This document shows positions 9,735-17,901 of a DNA stretch of 64,000 nt, piece by piece. The stretch is from an uncultured Muribaculaceae bacterium (lineage in GTDB: Bacteria > Bacteroidota > Bacteroidia > Bacteroidales > Muribaculaceae), in assembly GCA_910579675.1 (NCBI GenBank), contig CAJTUF010000002.1:1-64000 (forward strand), given 5' to 3'. A model generated the notes under the pieces. The model did not search any database, had not been told where the DNA came from, and saw only the letters and a list, made by a program, of their open reading frames with translations. Position 1 is the stretch's first letter. Every line of letters begins with the position of its first letter. The translations under genes and the position numbers were made by a program.

Positions 9735-11717
9735 TTATCTCAAATTAAGCAGATGCTGGAGTTGAGGGTCAGAAGCAATGCGTATTTTCTCCTCTTCGAC
9801 GATGTCTTTCACCTGTTGCTTTATGGAGCGGTAGTTGGTTTGGATAGCTTGTTCCATATACTCATTGCCATTATCGTCAATGAATGCGTTGACTGTCGGT
9901 ATTGGCTTGTATGCCGCTTCCTCTGCTGCTACCTTATCGGAGTCAACCACAATCTCGGCATGGAAAATCTTTTGGTCGATGCGCTGTCCGAAATTGTCAG
10001 ATACAGCACCGACAAAGATACCTTGCGTCAATGTCGAGATTTTGCTCGGTGGGATTAGACTATCCATCTGCGTGTTGATGGAGGTGGAAACATCCTGACG
10101 GTTGATACTTATTGACTGACGCTTTTGCAAAACCTTTCCGAAACGCTCTGAGAGAGTTTTTGCTGTAGAGCCTACAACCTGTCCGGAGAAGATATTGCCT
10201 ACTGTGTTCATCACCACGGCCGCTTCCGGCTTGCCGTAGTCGCGTTCCAATTGGGAGAAGTCCTGAAAACCGAGACAAACGGCAACCTTATTGCTTCGTG
10301 CAGTGGCAATTAGATTGTCCAGCCCCTTAAAGTATATGGTCGGAAGCTCATCTATAACCACCCCGGACTTTAACATTCCCTTCTTGTTTATCAACTTGAC
10401 AATACGGCTGTTATACAGGCCGAGTGCCGCGCCATAAATATTCTGGCGGTCGGGATTGTTACCGACACAAAGTATCTTCGGTTCTTCGGGATTGTTGATG
10501 TCGAGCGTGAAGTCGTTGCCGGTCATAACCCAATAGAGCTGCGGTGAAATCATACGTGAAAGAGGAATCTTGGCTGATGCAATCTGACCTTGCAACTGAT
10601 CGGCAGCTCCTCCTTGCCAAGCGTCCATGAACGGTGAGAGATAATTCTCCAACTCCGGGTATGAGGATAATATGGGAAAAATATCCTCATAGCGTCTGTT
10701 CAGGAACTCAATGGCATGTGGAAACGTGCAATAAATACCACCCTTATACAACTTCAAATACCATATTATACTGGCCAACAGGATTATAGGCGACTCCACG
10801 AAGAAGTCACCCTGCTTCTGAATCCACGTTTTGTTAAGGTTGAGCATAATGGTATATGCACTCTCGTAGGCATCGGCAATATCGGTCATAAATGCCGGAT
10901 GTATCGGATTGCAGCGATGGCTCTTTTTCGGATCATCGAAGTTTATGACATAGAATTTTGCCTTCTTCGGATATTTGTCACGATGCTTAAGGAAGTGGTT
11001 ATACACAATGGTACTGAGATCTGCGAATTTGAAATCATAACAGTACAAAGCAAATCCTTTCTCTATCTGCTGTTTAAGGAAATTGTTTACCACTGCATAC
11101 GATTTGCCGGAGCCGGGTGTACCCAATACTATTGTGGCACGGAATGGGTTGACTACGTTAATCCAACCCTTGTTCCATTTCTTCTTGTAATAGAATCTTG
11201 TGGGCAGGTTGATGGAGTAATCGTTTGTCTTTTTCTCCGTCTCCTGCATAAAGGATTCATTCTCATTGTTGAATACGTCGGTCATGAGATTGTTATTCAG
11301 GAGTCGGCTTATCCAGTTGCCCGACATAAGCAGACAGATGAAGCCGGCGGCAGTACACATTATATATAAGGTGTAATGGAACTTCGGCAGGAAGAACAGA
11401 ATCAATCCCGTGCCTAAGAATATCCAGATAGTGCGCCATGTAATATCCTCGTTCTTCACTCCCTTTGTGCCAAGGCACGACAGGGCGAGGAGTAGAAGGG
11501 CGAACCATTTGGCCGTGTATTGCGAATGAAACAGGTGGCATGAGCGGTCGAAACCGCCCAGCACCCTGTTGACAGTGGAAAAGAATCCGTCGGGTTGTGA
11601 TGGATGAAGCTCCGGGCAGAACCAATAGATATTGATTACGACCAGAACTATGCTCATGGCACGGAGAAAATCCATGATTTTCGCCAATGCCCTCAGATCA
11701 TCTTCTTGTTGTGACAT
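9735..11717 (-). CDS. mobC: Type IV coupling protein (MobC / VirD4-TraG family ATPase)
   Basis: This 660-residue inner-membrane ATPase would dock the relaxase-DNA complex onto the conjugation channel. It shows N-terminal transmembrane segments (about residues 18-33, 70-82 and 95-135), the YWF segment typical of Bacteroidetes coupling proteins (31-33), Walker A GTPGSGKS at 199-206 and a Walker B-like VVIDELPT near 451-458. A large cytosolic domain follows with the FQDFSQLE and IFSGQVVG motifs typical of VirD4/TraG proteins. It lies 19 nt downstream of the relaxase gene in a mobA-mobB-mobC operon. The 660-residue length is normal for the family. Confidence 0.92.
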   Translation of the reverse strand: MSQQEDDLRALAKIMDFLRAMSIVLVVINIYWFCPELHPSQPDGFFSTVNRVLGGFDRSCHLFHSQYTAKWFALLLLALSCLGTKGVKNEDITWRTIWIFLGTGLILFFLPKFHYTLYIMCTAAGFICLLMSGNWISRLLNNNLMTDVFNNENESFMQETEKKTNDYSINLPTRFYYKKKWNKGWINVVNPFRATIVLGTPGSGKSYAVVNNFLKQQIEKGFALYCYDFKFADLSTIVYNHFLKHRDKYPKKAKFYVINFDDPKKSHRCNPIHPAFMTDIADAYESAYTIMLNLNKTWIQKQGDFFVESPIILLASIIWYLKLYKGGIYCTFPHAIEFLNRRYEDIFPILSSYPELENYLSPFMDAWQGGAADQLQGQIASAKIPLSRMISPQLYWVMTGNDFTLDINNPEEPKILCVGNNPDRQNIYGAALGLYNSRIVKLINKKGMLKSGVVIDELPTIYFKGLDNLIATARSNKVAVCLGFQDFSQLERDYGKPEAAVVMNTVGNIFSGQVVGSTAKTLSERFGKVLQKRQSISINRQDVSTSINTQMDSLIPPSKISTLTQGIFVGAVSDNFGQRIDQKIFHAEIVVDSDKVAAEEAAYKPIPTVNAFIDDNGNEYMEQAIQTNYRSIKQQVKDIVEEEKIRIASDPQLQHLLNLR

Positions 11718-11736
11718 TTTTATCGAATTATTTTTG

Positions 11737-13098
11737 TTAGAGTCGGCGACCTTTGCGACGTTTTTTTCTCTTTCGGCGCTCCATCTCGCGGTTCATGGCC
11801 TCCTGTTCGGGGTCATAGCCTGAGCCGACGTGGAATAATTCCAGTCCCGGTAAAGTGGGCTGGGAATAATCGTCATTGTTGGAATGTCTTGGAGTGGAAG
11901 ATTTCTGTGAGGTCTGACTCTGAGTTGAAAACTGAGTAGAACCCTGCGATGAAGTCTGCTGGCTGTCGCCTTGACTTCCGGAGTTGGATTGACTGTGTGA
12001 AGACTGTGGTTGCGTTGGCGCAGATTGCTGCTGACCTTGACTCGGTTGTTGCTGCACAATCGGCTTCTGTGCCGGGTCGTTGAACCAAGTATTGAGAGCA
12101 TTGGCAGAGAACTCTTTGCCAAGTCGTGAGCCATTCAATACCGTTTGGGTATTGTGGTCAACGAATGTTGCGCCATATAATCTGCCATCGGGGTTGTAGC
12201 GAAGAATGAGGTCAATGCCTTTCTCTTTGAGATTGGTAATGAAGTCTTCTTTACCGTTTGATCGAGCCATTACATCAACCACGATTCGTTTCGTAGGCTT
12301 GATGTCGATTTTATCCTTGGCTCGCTCAAACATTCCCTCGACAGCGGTACGGCTTGCAAACTTACCCAACCGGGATGCCTTAAATGGCGTGGCGATGGTT
12401 TCGCCTTTGTCATTGGTGGCATGATATACATATCCGTGATACTCCCGGCCATTGACCTTGCCGTCAGTCGGCTCACATCTTATATTATATAAGGAGAGGA
12501 TAGCATTGAACTCACCGAGTGTTTGGAACTTCCAACGCATACCGACTAACTTGACAGTGTTCTGTACCTGTCGTTTGATGTCACCCGACAGGTCAATCTT
12601 TGTAATAGGTGTATCGGGAGAGATTTTCTCTCGTTGCGCCTTGTGAAGACCATACTTCTCTTCTAATTCAGTTGTGATTTTCTTGCTGCGCCGATAGAGA
12701 AAATCCTGATTCAGCCGTTTCCCCTGCTCGTTGACATTGACGGTCACTATATGTATATGGTGACGGTCAATGTCCTCGTGCTTATATAGGATGTACGGCT
12801 GCTCTCCGAACCCCAGCTTGTCAAGATACTCACGGGCCAAGATCTCAAAATCTTGGTCGGTGAGTTTATCTTCGGGGTGAGGATTGAGTGAGATGTGAAG
12901 AACAGGCTTCTTAGTCTTGCCCATCTTTGGCATGAAAGCCTTGAAGTTCTCCACCATCTTACCAATATTTATATTGCCGTCAGGCGGCAATACAATCTTA
13001 TTGGCACCCAATACTCGCCCCTTTGCTTCGTTTATCTTCTCAGAGTTGTAGGTCAACGCTCCGTATAGGCTGCTACCTATAGAGATTTTTGCGACCAT
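11737..13098 (-). CDS. mobB: Relaxase / mobilisation nuclease MobB
   Basis: This 453-residue protein should nick oriT and stay bound to the 5' end of the transferred strand. Candidate catalytic tyrosines are Y12 and Y17 near the N-terminus, and the metal-binding histidines fall in HEDIDRHHIHIV (H107, H114, H116), the three-His motif of relaxase/mobilisation nucleases (Pfam PF03432 type). Residues about 375-430 form a Gln/Ser-rich low-complexity linker, and the C-terminus is very basic (ERRKRKKRRKGRR), probably contacting DNA or the coupling protein. The start overlaps mobA by 22 nt, indicating translational coupling. Confidence 0.92.
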   Translation of the reverse strand: MVAKISIGSSLYGALTYNSEKINEAKGRVLGANKIVLPPDGNINIGKMVENFKAFMPKMGKTKKPVLHISLNPHPEDKLTDQDFEILAREYLDKLGFGEQPYILYKHEDIDRHHIHIVTVNVNEQGKRLNQDFLYRRSKKITTELEEKYGLHKAQREKISPDTPITKIDLSGDIKRQVQNTVKLVGMRWKFQTLGEFNAILSLYNIRCEPTDGKVNGREYHGYVYHATNDKGETIATPFKASRLGKFASRTAVEGMFERAKDKIDIKPTKRIVVDVMARSNGKEDFITNLKEKGIDLILRYNPDGRLYGATFVDHNTQTVLNGSRLGKEFSANALNTWFNDPAQKPIVQQQPSQGQQQSAPTQPQSSHSQSNSGSQGDSQQTSSQGSTQFSTQSQTSQKSSTPRHSNNDDYSQPTLPGLELFHVGSGYDPEQEAMNREMERRKRKKRRKGRRL

Positions 13099-13499
13099 GC
13101 CTCATCAAACCTGACAGTGAGAGCCTTGACCTCGGCCAAGATTTTAGCCATTTCTACTATGGCCTTTTCAAGTTTGTAGAGATACTGCAACGCCTTTTTC
13201 TCGCTGAACTCAGAGCGAAGCTCTTTCACAATCAGATTGTAATTTACTCCGACAGTACGGAACTGAGAGAAGAACTCGGAGAGTTTTGCGCAATAGATGG
13301 CAAGGGATTTGTCGGTGACAAGCACCTTGAACGGCTTGCCGAATAGTGCTTGCTTGATAAACTCGGACTTTACAGTTTCCTGAGCTTTATCCATCATACG
13401 ATGTAACTGGTCAAGCTCAGTTTGGTTAAACCGGATTTTTAGACAATAATCGCGGCGATCGACTAATGGTGGCCGACCTCCAGATGGCGAGTTATTCAT
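13077..13499 (-). CDS. mobA: Mobilisation accessory protein MobA (ribbon-helix-helix type)
   Basis: This 140-residue basic protein precedes the relaxase gene. Its N-terminal region (about 20-55, KIRFNQTELDQL followed by a helix) resembles ribbon-helix-helix mobilisation proteins that bind oriT and recruit the relaxase. The C-terminal half is helical (LYKLEKAIVEMAKILAEVKA), consistent with relaxosome assembly. It is first in the mob operon, immediately next to the hairpin-rich non-coding region that probably contains oriT. Confidence 0.85.
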   Translation of the reverse strand: MNNSPSGGRPPLVDRRDYCLKIRFNQTELDQLHRMMDKAQETVKSEFIKQALFGKPFKVLVTDKSLAIYCAKLSEFFSQFRTVGVNYNLIVKELRSEFSEKKALQYLYKLEKAIVEMAKILAEVKALTVRFDEAWSQKSL

Positions 13500-13559
13500 G
13501 TGTTTTGGAATTTGGGATTATAACCGCGTAGCGATTTTTACTTATAGCGTGCCGCAGGC

Positions 13560-13755
13560 AATGGGTTGGGAACACGACTTCGGAGTGTTCCCTCAGTCCC
13601 ACACGGGCAAGGTTGTTTTGTAGGGCTTGTGGCCCTCAAAACCTTTTCAGACCCCTGAAAAGACACCTTGCTGTGTTCATGTGAACACTCTACTCCTAAT
13701 CGAGTGGTTCATTATATATAAGGTATGTGGGTGATTCCGGTCTTTATCACCCATG
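13560..13755. other. Candidate oriT: cluster of hairpins upstream of mobA
   Basis: This non-coding stretch next to mobA carries several inverted repeats: GGGAACAC/GTGTTCCC (13568-13575 and 13585-13592), AGGGC/GCCCT (13622-13626 and 13632-13636), CTTTTCAG/CTGAAAAG (13643-13650 and 13655-13662), GTGTTCA/TGAACAC (13673-13679 and 13682-13688) and TGGGTGAT/ATCACCCA (13728-13735 and 13746-13753). Relaxase genes of this kind commonly lie beside their oriT, and hairpins near the nick are typical. The nick site itself cannot be assigned from sequence. Confidence 0.5.
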
Positions 13756-13804
13756 CTTATATGGAGTAGAAAAGCGGCATGAATTTTATCTCTGCTGCAC
13801 ATTG

Positions 13805-13812
13805 CAAAGTTA
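13805..13812 (-). promoter_or_regulatory. Probable mobABC promoter (-7 element)
   Basis: CAAAGTTA reads TAACTTTG on the minus strand, a match to the Bacteroidales TAnnTTTG -7 box. It faces mobA and would give a leader of roughly 300 nt that contains the oriT-candidate hairpins. A -33 element is not obvious. Confidence 0.5.
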
Positions 13813-13895
13813 CTGCCATTTTTAGGGGTGAAAAAGGAATTTGAATGGCATAAAAGGAAACTAAAACGTCAAATCATGGAACTGCCCCGAAATAA

Positions 13896-13928
13896 TTTGG
13901 AAAGCGTGGAGAATTGCGCTTAACTTTG
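13896..13928 (+). promoter_or_regulatory. traAp: Probable tra operon promoter
   Basis: TTTG (13896-13899) and TAACTTTG (13921-13928) are separated by 21 bp, matching the Bacteroidales -33/-7 promoter layout. It points toward traA, whose start codon is at 14683, implying an untranslated leader of roughly 750 nt. It is divergent from the mob promoter about 80 bp away. Confidence 0.6.
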
Positions 13929-14282
13929 CATCGTCAATGAGACACAAGCGCCGGCATTCATGTCGAAAGAGTGATGCAGGTATGCAGTTCTCGTTTTCAG
14001 CATCACATCTATTATATGTGTGCATATTTGCGGTGAGAATGCCGCGCTGAAGTTGCCGGAGCATAGCGTTCCATTAGCAACCAAGCAACCAATTAGAGTT
14101 AACTCCCTGATATACAGTCGTGGTCTTAGGGACTACATTACGACTGTTCTTCAAGAAGTTGTTAAGGACTTTCGGTAGAACTGTCTGCCGATATTTCAGA
14201 AGTCCTTTTCGTCTTCACCCCAATCTATCTTACTGCCTTAGTTAAGGTCAATCATAAGCCAGTCCTAACGGAAGTCCCGGTC

Positions 14283-14410
14283 TGCTTCCTGACGTTCTTA
14301 CGTCCTTCCTGCCTTACGACCATGAGACCTTACGTCCTTATGATCCTACGACCCTAAGGTCATACGTCCTTAAGGCAGTACGACCTTCCTACCTTACTTC
14401 AGTAAGAACT
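14283..14410 (+). repeat. Phased 16-bp direct repeat array in the traA leader
   Basis: TACG(T/A)CC starts at 14299, 14315, 14331, 14347, 14363 and 14379, six copies exactly 16 bp apart. The fifth base alternates T, A, T, A, T, A, so the true period may be 32 bp. Degenerate units flank the array at 14283 (TGCTTCCT) and 14395 (TACTTCAG). The palindromes CCTTAAGG (14368-14375), CTTAC/GTAAG (14393-14406) and CCTTA/TAAGG (14236-14247) lie in or near it. The period is not a multiple of three, so this is not coding. It looks like a protein-binding array upstream of a ParA-like gene, for example a centromere-like or control site. The rest of 13930-14682 has no convincing gene. Confidence 0.7.
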
Positions 14411-14682
14411 TCAATCCGTTGTTGCGCAAGTCAGTACATCCTTAATCACGTCCTGACGGTCAACCTGTTGTCGGAACTGAATGATGTCTGGAACAACTTC
14501 CGCTATTACATCATTCCCGATGACCGTTACCCCAGACGCACGTGAGGCTGAACGAAAGCCAGTTGTAACATCCTGAAGTTCTTACCCACAGCCACTGACG
14601 GTTGTTTCATGATTTCGGCAGTTGCCGGAACATCGTGGCAAAGGTTGCCGACCCATTCACAAACCCTCAAACAAATTCTACA

Positions 14683-15450
14683 ATGAGCGACACTATCGCC
14701 GTCGCCTTCTCCAACCAAAAAGGTGGAGTGGGCAAATCGACGCTGACGGTTCTTGTCGCGAGTTATCTCTACTATGAGATGGGAGTAAAAGTTGCAATTA
14801 TGGATTGCGACTCCCCCCAGCACAGTCTCATGGGTGAGAGAAACCGCGAGTTAAAGGACCTCGATGAGTTCCCGCACATTCAGGCTATGGCGACTGCCCA
14901 ACTCGCAAAATGCGGCTTGCAGCCATACCCGGTGTTTGAATGTCCCTTGGAAACTTCGCTTGCTACGCTGCGAAAATATATCAAGGGGGACAACGACACT
15001 CAGATTCTGTTTCTCGACCTACCAGGTACGATGAACAACTTCAATGTCCTACAGGTAGTATCGAACTGCGATTATGTATTCTGTCCGATGGCAGCCAGCA
15101 AGTACGATATAGAAAGCACATTGGGCTACTGCCAATTTATCCATGGTCATATCATGACCTCAGGATATGGCAACCTGAAAAATGTGAAGATTCTGTGGAA
15201 CAAGATTGACGCGAGAGAAAGGCGTGACCTGTATGGTGAGTATGACGAATTTATGGAGAGCATCGGCCTCGAAGCGATGAAAACGACTCTTCCGGCAAGC
15301 GTCAGATTCAAACGCGGTCTTTCTGTCAATCCAAAAAACAAAGTGTTCAGAAGCACATTGTTCCCTCCCGATCCCTCTCTGATAAAAGGAAGCTGCATAG
15401 ACGAACTGGCTAAGGAGATACTTGCCATAACCGGTATCCGTCATGGCTAA
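14683..15450 (+). CDS. traA: ParA-family ATPase TraA
   Basis: This 255-residue ParA/MinD-like ATPase has the deviant Walker A KGGVGKST at 13-20, MDCDSPQHS at about 41-49 and a Walker B-like LFLDLPG near 107-113. It is the first gene of the Bacteroidales transfer operon. The ATG at 14683 is chosen because the conserved start of the fold (IAVAFSNQKGGVGKS) follows directly; an in-frame TTG at 14602 would add non-conserved sequence. It overlaps the next gene by 8 nt. A role in positioning or partitioning the excised element, or in regulating transfer, is inferred from the family and from the repeat array upstream. Confidence 0.85.
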   Translation: MSDTIAVAFSNQKGGVGKSTLTVLVASYLYYEMGVKVAIMDCDSPQHSLMGERNRELKDLDEFPHIQAMATAQLAKCGLQPYPVFECPLETSLATLRKYIKGDNDTQILFLDLPGTMNNFNVLQVVSNCDYVFCPMAASKYDIESTLGYCQFIHGHIMTSGYGNLKNVKILWNKIDARERRDLYGEYDEFMESIGLEAMKTTLPASVRFKRGLSVNPKNKVFRSTLFPPDPSLIKGSCIDELAKEILAITGIRHG

Positions 15451-15874
15451 GAAGATTGCGGAAGTGCCTATTCCCAAAGAAAATTTTCTTCATGGCTACA
15501 AGCCTATAACGCCCAAATTTGCAGAAGATGATGAAGAAGATGTCAAGGAAGACACTCCGGCTGAGGAGAAACCGGTAGAGCAGAAGCCATCCGAAAAAAA
15601 AGTCACTCCAAAACAATCATCAGAAGAAGAGGTATATCGAGAGACCTACTTCGCCCAAGCGCCCTCGGAAGGGAAATATTGCAAAATCGGTGTGTCTCAG
15701 GAGCATTTTGAGCTGATTGGCGATATAGTCAAGAACTTATCGCCCGGAGGCACTATGACAAAAGCCGATTTACTGTGGAATATTCTTGAAAATCATTTTA
15801 AGACTTATGGAAACACCATCAGGGAAATGTTCAACAAAATCCCGCCCAAGAACCCATTTGACAGATTCAAATGA
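15443..15874 (+). CDS. DUF3408 family protein (TraB position)
   Basis: This 143-residue protein has an acidic, Pro/Lys-rich disordered N-terminal half (about 25-65) and a C-terminal helical domain with ribbon-helix-helix character (KIGVSQEHFELIGDIVKNL, then MTKADLLWNILENHF). DUF3408 proteins follow the ParA-like gene in Bacteroidales ICEs. A ParA-type ATPase paired with a small RHH-like protein resembles a partition cassette, so this is the best candidate to bind the 16-bp array upstream; that link is inference. It overlaps traA by 8 nt and the next gene by 4 nt. Confidence 0.75.
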   Translation: MAKKIAEVPIPKENFLHGYKPITPKFAEDDEEDVKEDTPAEEKPVEQKPSEKKVTPKQSSEEEVYRETYFAQAPSEGKYCKIGVSQEHFELIGDIVKNLSPGGTMTKADLLWNILENHFKTYGNTIREMFNKIPPKNPFDRFK

Positions 15875-16434
15875 CCACACCCCAAGACTCAAACACCAGT
15901 GCCGGAGGTATCTGCCCTGAAGGCATCGTGTTTTCGGATGATGTGAAACGCGCCTACGAAGCGACTTTCTTCACCCGATTCTCAATAAAACCCAAAAGAT
16001 GTATCTGTTTCACCGAATCCCTCTGGAGTCAAGTGAAACGAATAGTGACCATCCTCGGCGGCGACAAAGCCACTATGGGAACATACGTCCAGAACATCAT
16101 AGATTTCCACCTTGATGAAAACAAGGTCGTTATCGCCGAACTGACAGCTGCATCCTTTCTGTCTGATACCGATGAGAAAGCGATGAACTCCCTTTCGGCA
16201 GCGGCCAGAAAATATCAGGCTTGTTTTCTGACAGGTGACGGTGTGAACCGCACAACAAACCAGATCTATGTATCCCGTGATTGCGCCCAACGGCTGAAAC
16301 GCATTGTCAAAGACGTTGGCGGCGAAAATCCTACAATCGGGGGATATGTCGATGCAATACTCCGTGAGCATTTCGACGACTGCGCCGACCTCATCGCTGA
16401 GATGACCAATGACAAATATCGTAAACCGATATGA
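15871..16434 (+). CDS. DUF3408-like protein with two RHH-like modules
   Basis: This 187-residue protein shows an internal duplication. A module at about 48-85 (ICFTESLWSQVKRIVTILGG, then GTYVQNIIDFHLDE) is matched by one at about 126-165 (IYVSRDCAQRLKRIVKDVGG, then GGYVDAILREHFDD). Each looks like one ribbon-helix-helix unit, so a single chain could form the dimeric DNA-binding fold by itself. It overlaps both neighbours by 4 nt, so the cassette is translationally coupled. It occupies the TraC position of the operon. DNA binding is inferred, not shown. Confidence 0.7.
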   Translation: MTTPQDSNTSAGGICPEGIVFSDDVKRAYEATFFTRFSIKPKRCICFTESLWSQVKRIVTILGGDKATMGTYVQNIIDFHLDENKVVIAELTAASFLSDTDEKAMNSLSAAARKYQACFLTGDGVNRTTNQIYVSRDCAQRLKRIVKDVGGENPTIGGYVDAILREHFDDCADLIAEMTNDKYRKPI

Positions 16435-17246
16435 TATGGCTATACATTCTCGCCGCTATTGTGGCACAGGTCATTGTGGTCGTCCTTATCGTCGAATATA
16501 TCAACCGAAGGTCGATGCCGGACATCCCGGCCAATTTGGAAACGGCACCACCGGAGGAGGAAGAAGAAAAGTCTCAGCCCACGGAGAAAAAGGAGGAAGA
16601 GGCGGTCGGTGAGTCAAGTTTCAGCTACGAAGCATTCAAAGCCATGCAGGAGGATATTCGCTCCCTGCGTGAATGTGTAGAGACATTGATGGATGCCAAG
16701 GATGCTGAGTTTGATGTCCCCGACAATGAGAAGAAGGAATCGAAAGAGGAAGTTCCCGCTGCCCGGATGTCCCGCGAAGCCGAGGCGAAGGCATGGGAGG
16801 ACAACCGTGATGATATTGCCCAGCTCGAAAGAGAGGATGACACTGTGGCATATCCCAACGAGTTGGCCACAGGTGCTGACTTCGATTCCATAACAAAGGC
16901 AACGGTGATTCTTGAAACTGCCGATGGCAGAACTCCCGAGGATCTTAAGTTTGCGATGAACATTTACAGAACACTTGACGGCACACAGTTCAGCGGTTGT
17001 CTCCCCGACGCACTGCTTGAAAAACTGATTGAGTGCCACCGGAGATTCGACATGAAGGTAAATGTCTCCGAGGACAAGAACTATGATGAAGCCAAGGCTC
17101 CGGTTGTGGAGGAAAAACCACAACCTCAACAGAAGAAGGAAGCGGAGCTGAAGGAGAAGTTTGAGGAACTGGCAAAGGGTCCGGATTCTGAAAATACACC
17201 GCGCTTCAACATGGACTTTGTTCGCAAACACCCCAGAAACAAGTGA
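16431..17246 (+). CDS. Membrane-anchored acidic protein (TraD position)
   Basis: This 271-residue protein has one N-terminal transmembrane helix (about residues 2-23) and a long Glu/Lys-rich, probably coiled-coil region (about 38-135). A folded segment follows around 140-210 (AYPNELATGADFD, then GCLPDALLEKLIECHRRFD), and then a charged tail. It sits in the TraD position of Bacteroidales transfer operons, 4 nt overlapping the gene before and 7 nt before traE. The family function is not established. The topology suggests a periplasm- or cytoplasm-spanning tether in the mating apparatus. Confidence 0.65.
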   Translation: MIWLYILAAIVAQVIVVVLIVEYINRRSMPDIPANLETAPPEEEEEKSQPTEKKEEEAVGESSFSYEAFKAMQEDIRSLRECVETLMDAKDAEFDVPDNEKKESKEEVPAARMSREAEAKAWEDNRDDIAQLEREDDTVAYPNELATGADFDSITKATVILETADGRTPEDLKFAMNIYRTLDGTQFSGCLPDALLEKLIECHRRFDMKVNVSEDKNYDEAKAPVVEEKPQPQQKKEAELKEKFEELAKGPDSENTPRFNMDFVRKHPRNK

Positions 17247-17253
17247 GAAGCAA

Positions 17254-17580
17254 ATGAAAATCACAAACAAAATCAAGAGAGTATTCAACCCGCGTGTACT
17301 TTCCGCGCTCTTTGCAGTTGCATCGGTAGCCCAGTGTTTCGCAGCCGGTAACGGCATGGCTGGTATCAACGAGGCTACTTCTATGATTTCCAGCTATTTT
17401 GACCCCGGTACGAAACTCATCTATGCCATCGGTGCGGTAGTGGGTCTCATCGGCGGTGTCAAAGTCTATGGCAAGTTTTCTTCCGGCGATCCTGACACCA
17501 GCAAGACTGCCGCATCGTGGTTCGGCGCGTGTATCTTCCTGATTGTCGCCGCCACCATCCTCCGCTCGTTCTTCCTCTGA
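17254..17580 (+). CDS. traE: Conjugative transfer protein TraE (DUF4134)
   Basis: This 108-residue small membrane protein has an N-terminal signal-like helix ending near CFAAGNG (about 28-34) and two later hydrophobic helices (about 54-72 and 88-107), the layout of DUF4134/TraE and of VirB2/VirB3-like pilin components. The ATG at 17254 follows the preceding stop by a few bases; longer frames upstream lie inside the previous gene. It probably contributes the pilin-like subunit of the transfer channel. Confidence 0.85.
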   Translation: MKITNKIKRVFNPRVLSALFAVASVAQCFAAGNGMAGINEATSMISSYFDPGTKLIYAIGAVVGLIGGVKVYGKFSSGDPDTSKTAASWFGACIFLIVAATILRSFFL

Positions 17581-17583
17581 CCA

Positions 17584-17901
17584 ATGGCTGAGTTCTCAAT
17601 CAACAAAGGGATTGGGAGAACAGTTGAATACAAGGGTTTGAAGGCGCAGTATCTCTTCATCTTCGCCGGTGGCCTGATTGTGGATTTCATTGTGTTCGTC
17701 ATCATGTATATGTGTGGCGTGCCGCAATGGTTCTGCATCGGCTTCGGCGGAGGCTGCGCCGCCATCCTTGTGTGGCTTACCTTCCATCTCAACACAAAGT
17801 ATGGCCAGTACGGATTGATGAAACTCACGGCTGTGAAATATCATCCGCGTTACATCATCAACCGTCTGCGCCTTAACCGATTGATTAAGCATAAGAAATA
17901 A
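17584..17901 (+). CDS. traF: Conjugative transfer protein TraF (DUF4133)
   Basis: This 105-residue inner-membrane protein has two closely spaced hydrophobic helices (about 22-40 and 44-62) followed by a basic cytosolic tail (YIINRLRLNRLIKHKK). This is the DUF4133/TraF pattern, equivalent in position to VirB3. It lies between traE and the VirB4-like traG, overlapping traG by one base. VirB3-type proteins work closely with VirB4 ATPases, which fits the adjacency. Confidence 0.85.
   Translation: MAEFSINKGIGRTVEYKGLKAQYLFIFAGGLIVDFIVFVIMYMCGVPQWFCIGFGGGCAAILVWLTFHLNTKYGQYGLMKLTAVKYHPRYIINRLRLNRLIKHKK

Noticed and set aside
13861..14064. 67-codon minus-strand frame in the control region
   Set aside because: No recognisable family, no ribosome-binding context and it crosses the probable tra promoter.
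14299..14395. 16-bp repeats considered as a CRISPR array or coding repeat
   Set aside because: The repeat is far too short for CRISPR and the 16-bp period cannot keep a reading frame.
14602..14682. Upstream in-frame TTG extension of traA
   Set aside because: The added residues are not conserved-looking and the ParA fold begins directly after the ATG at 14683.
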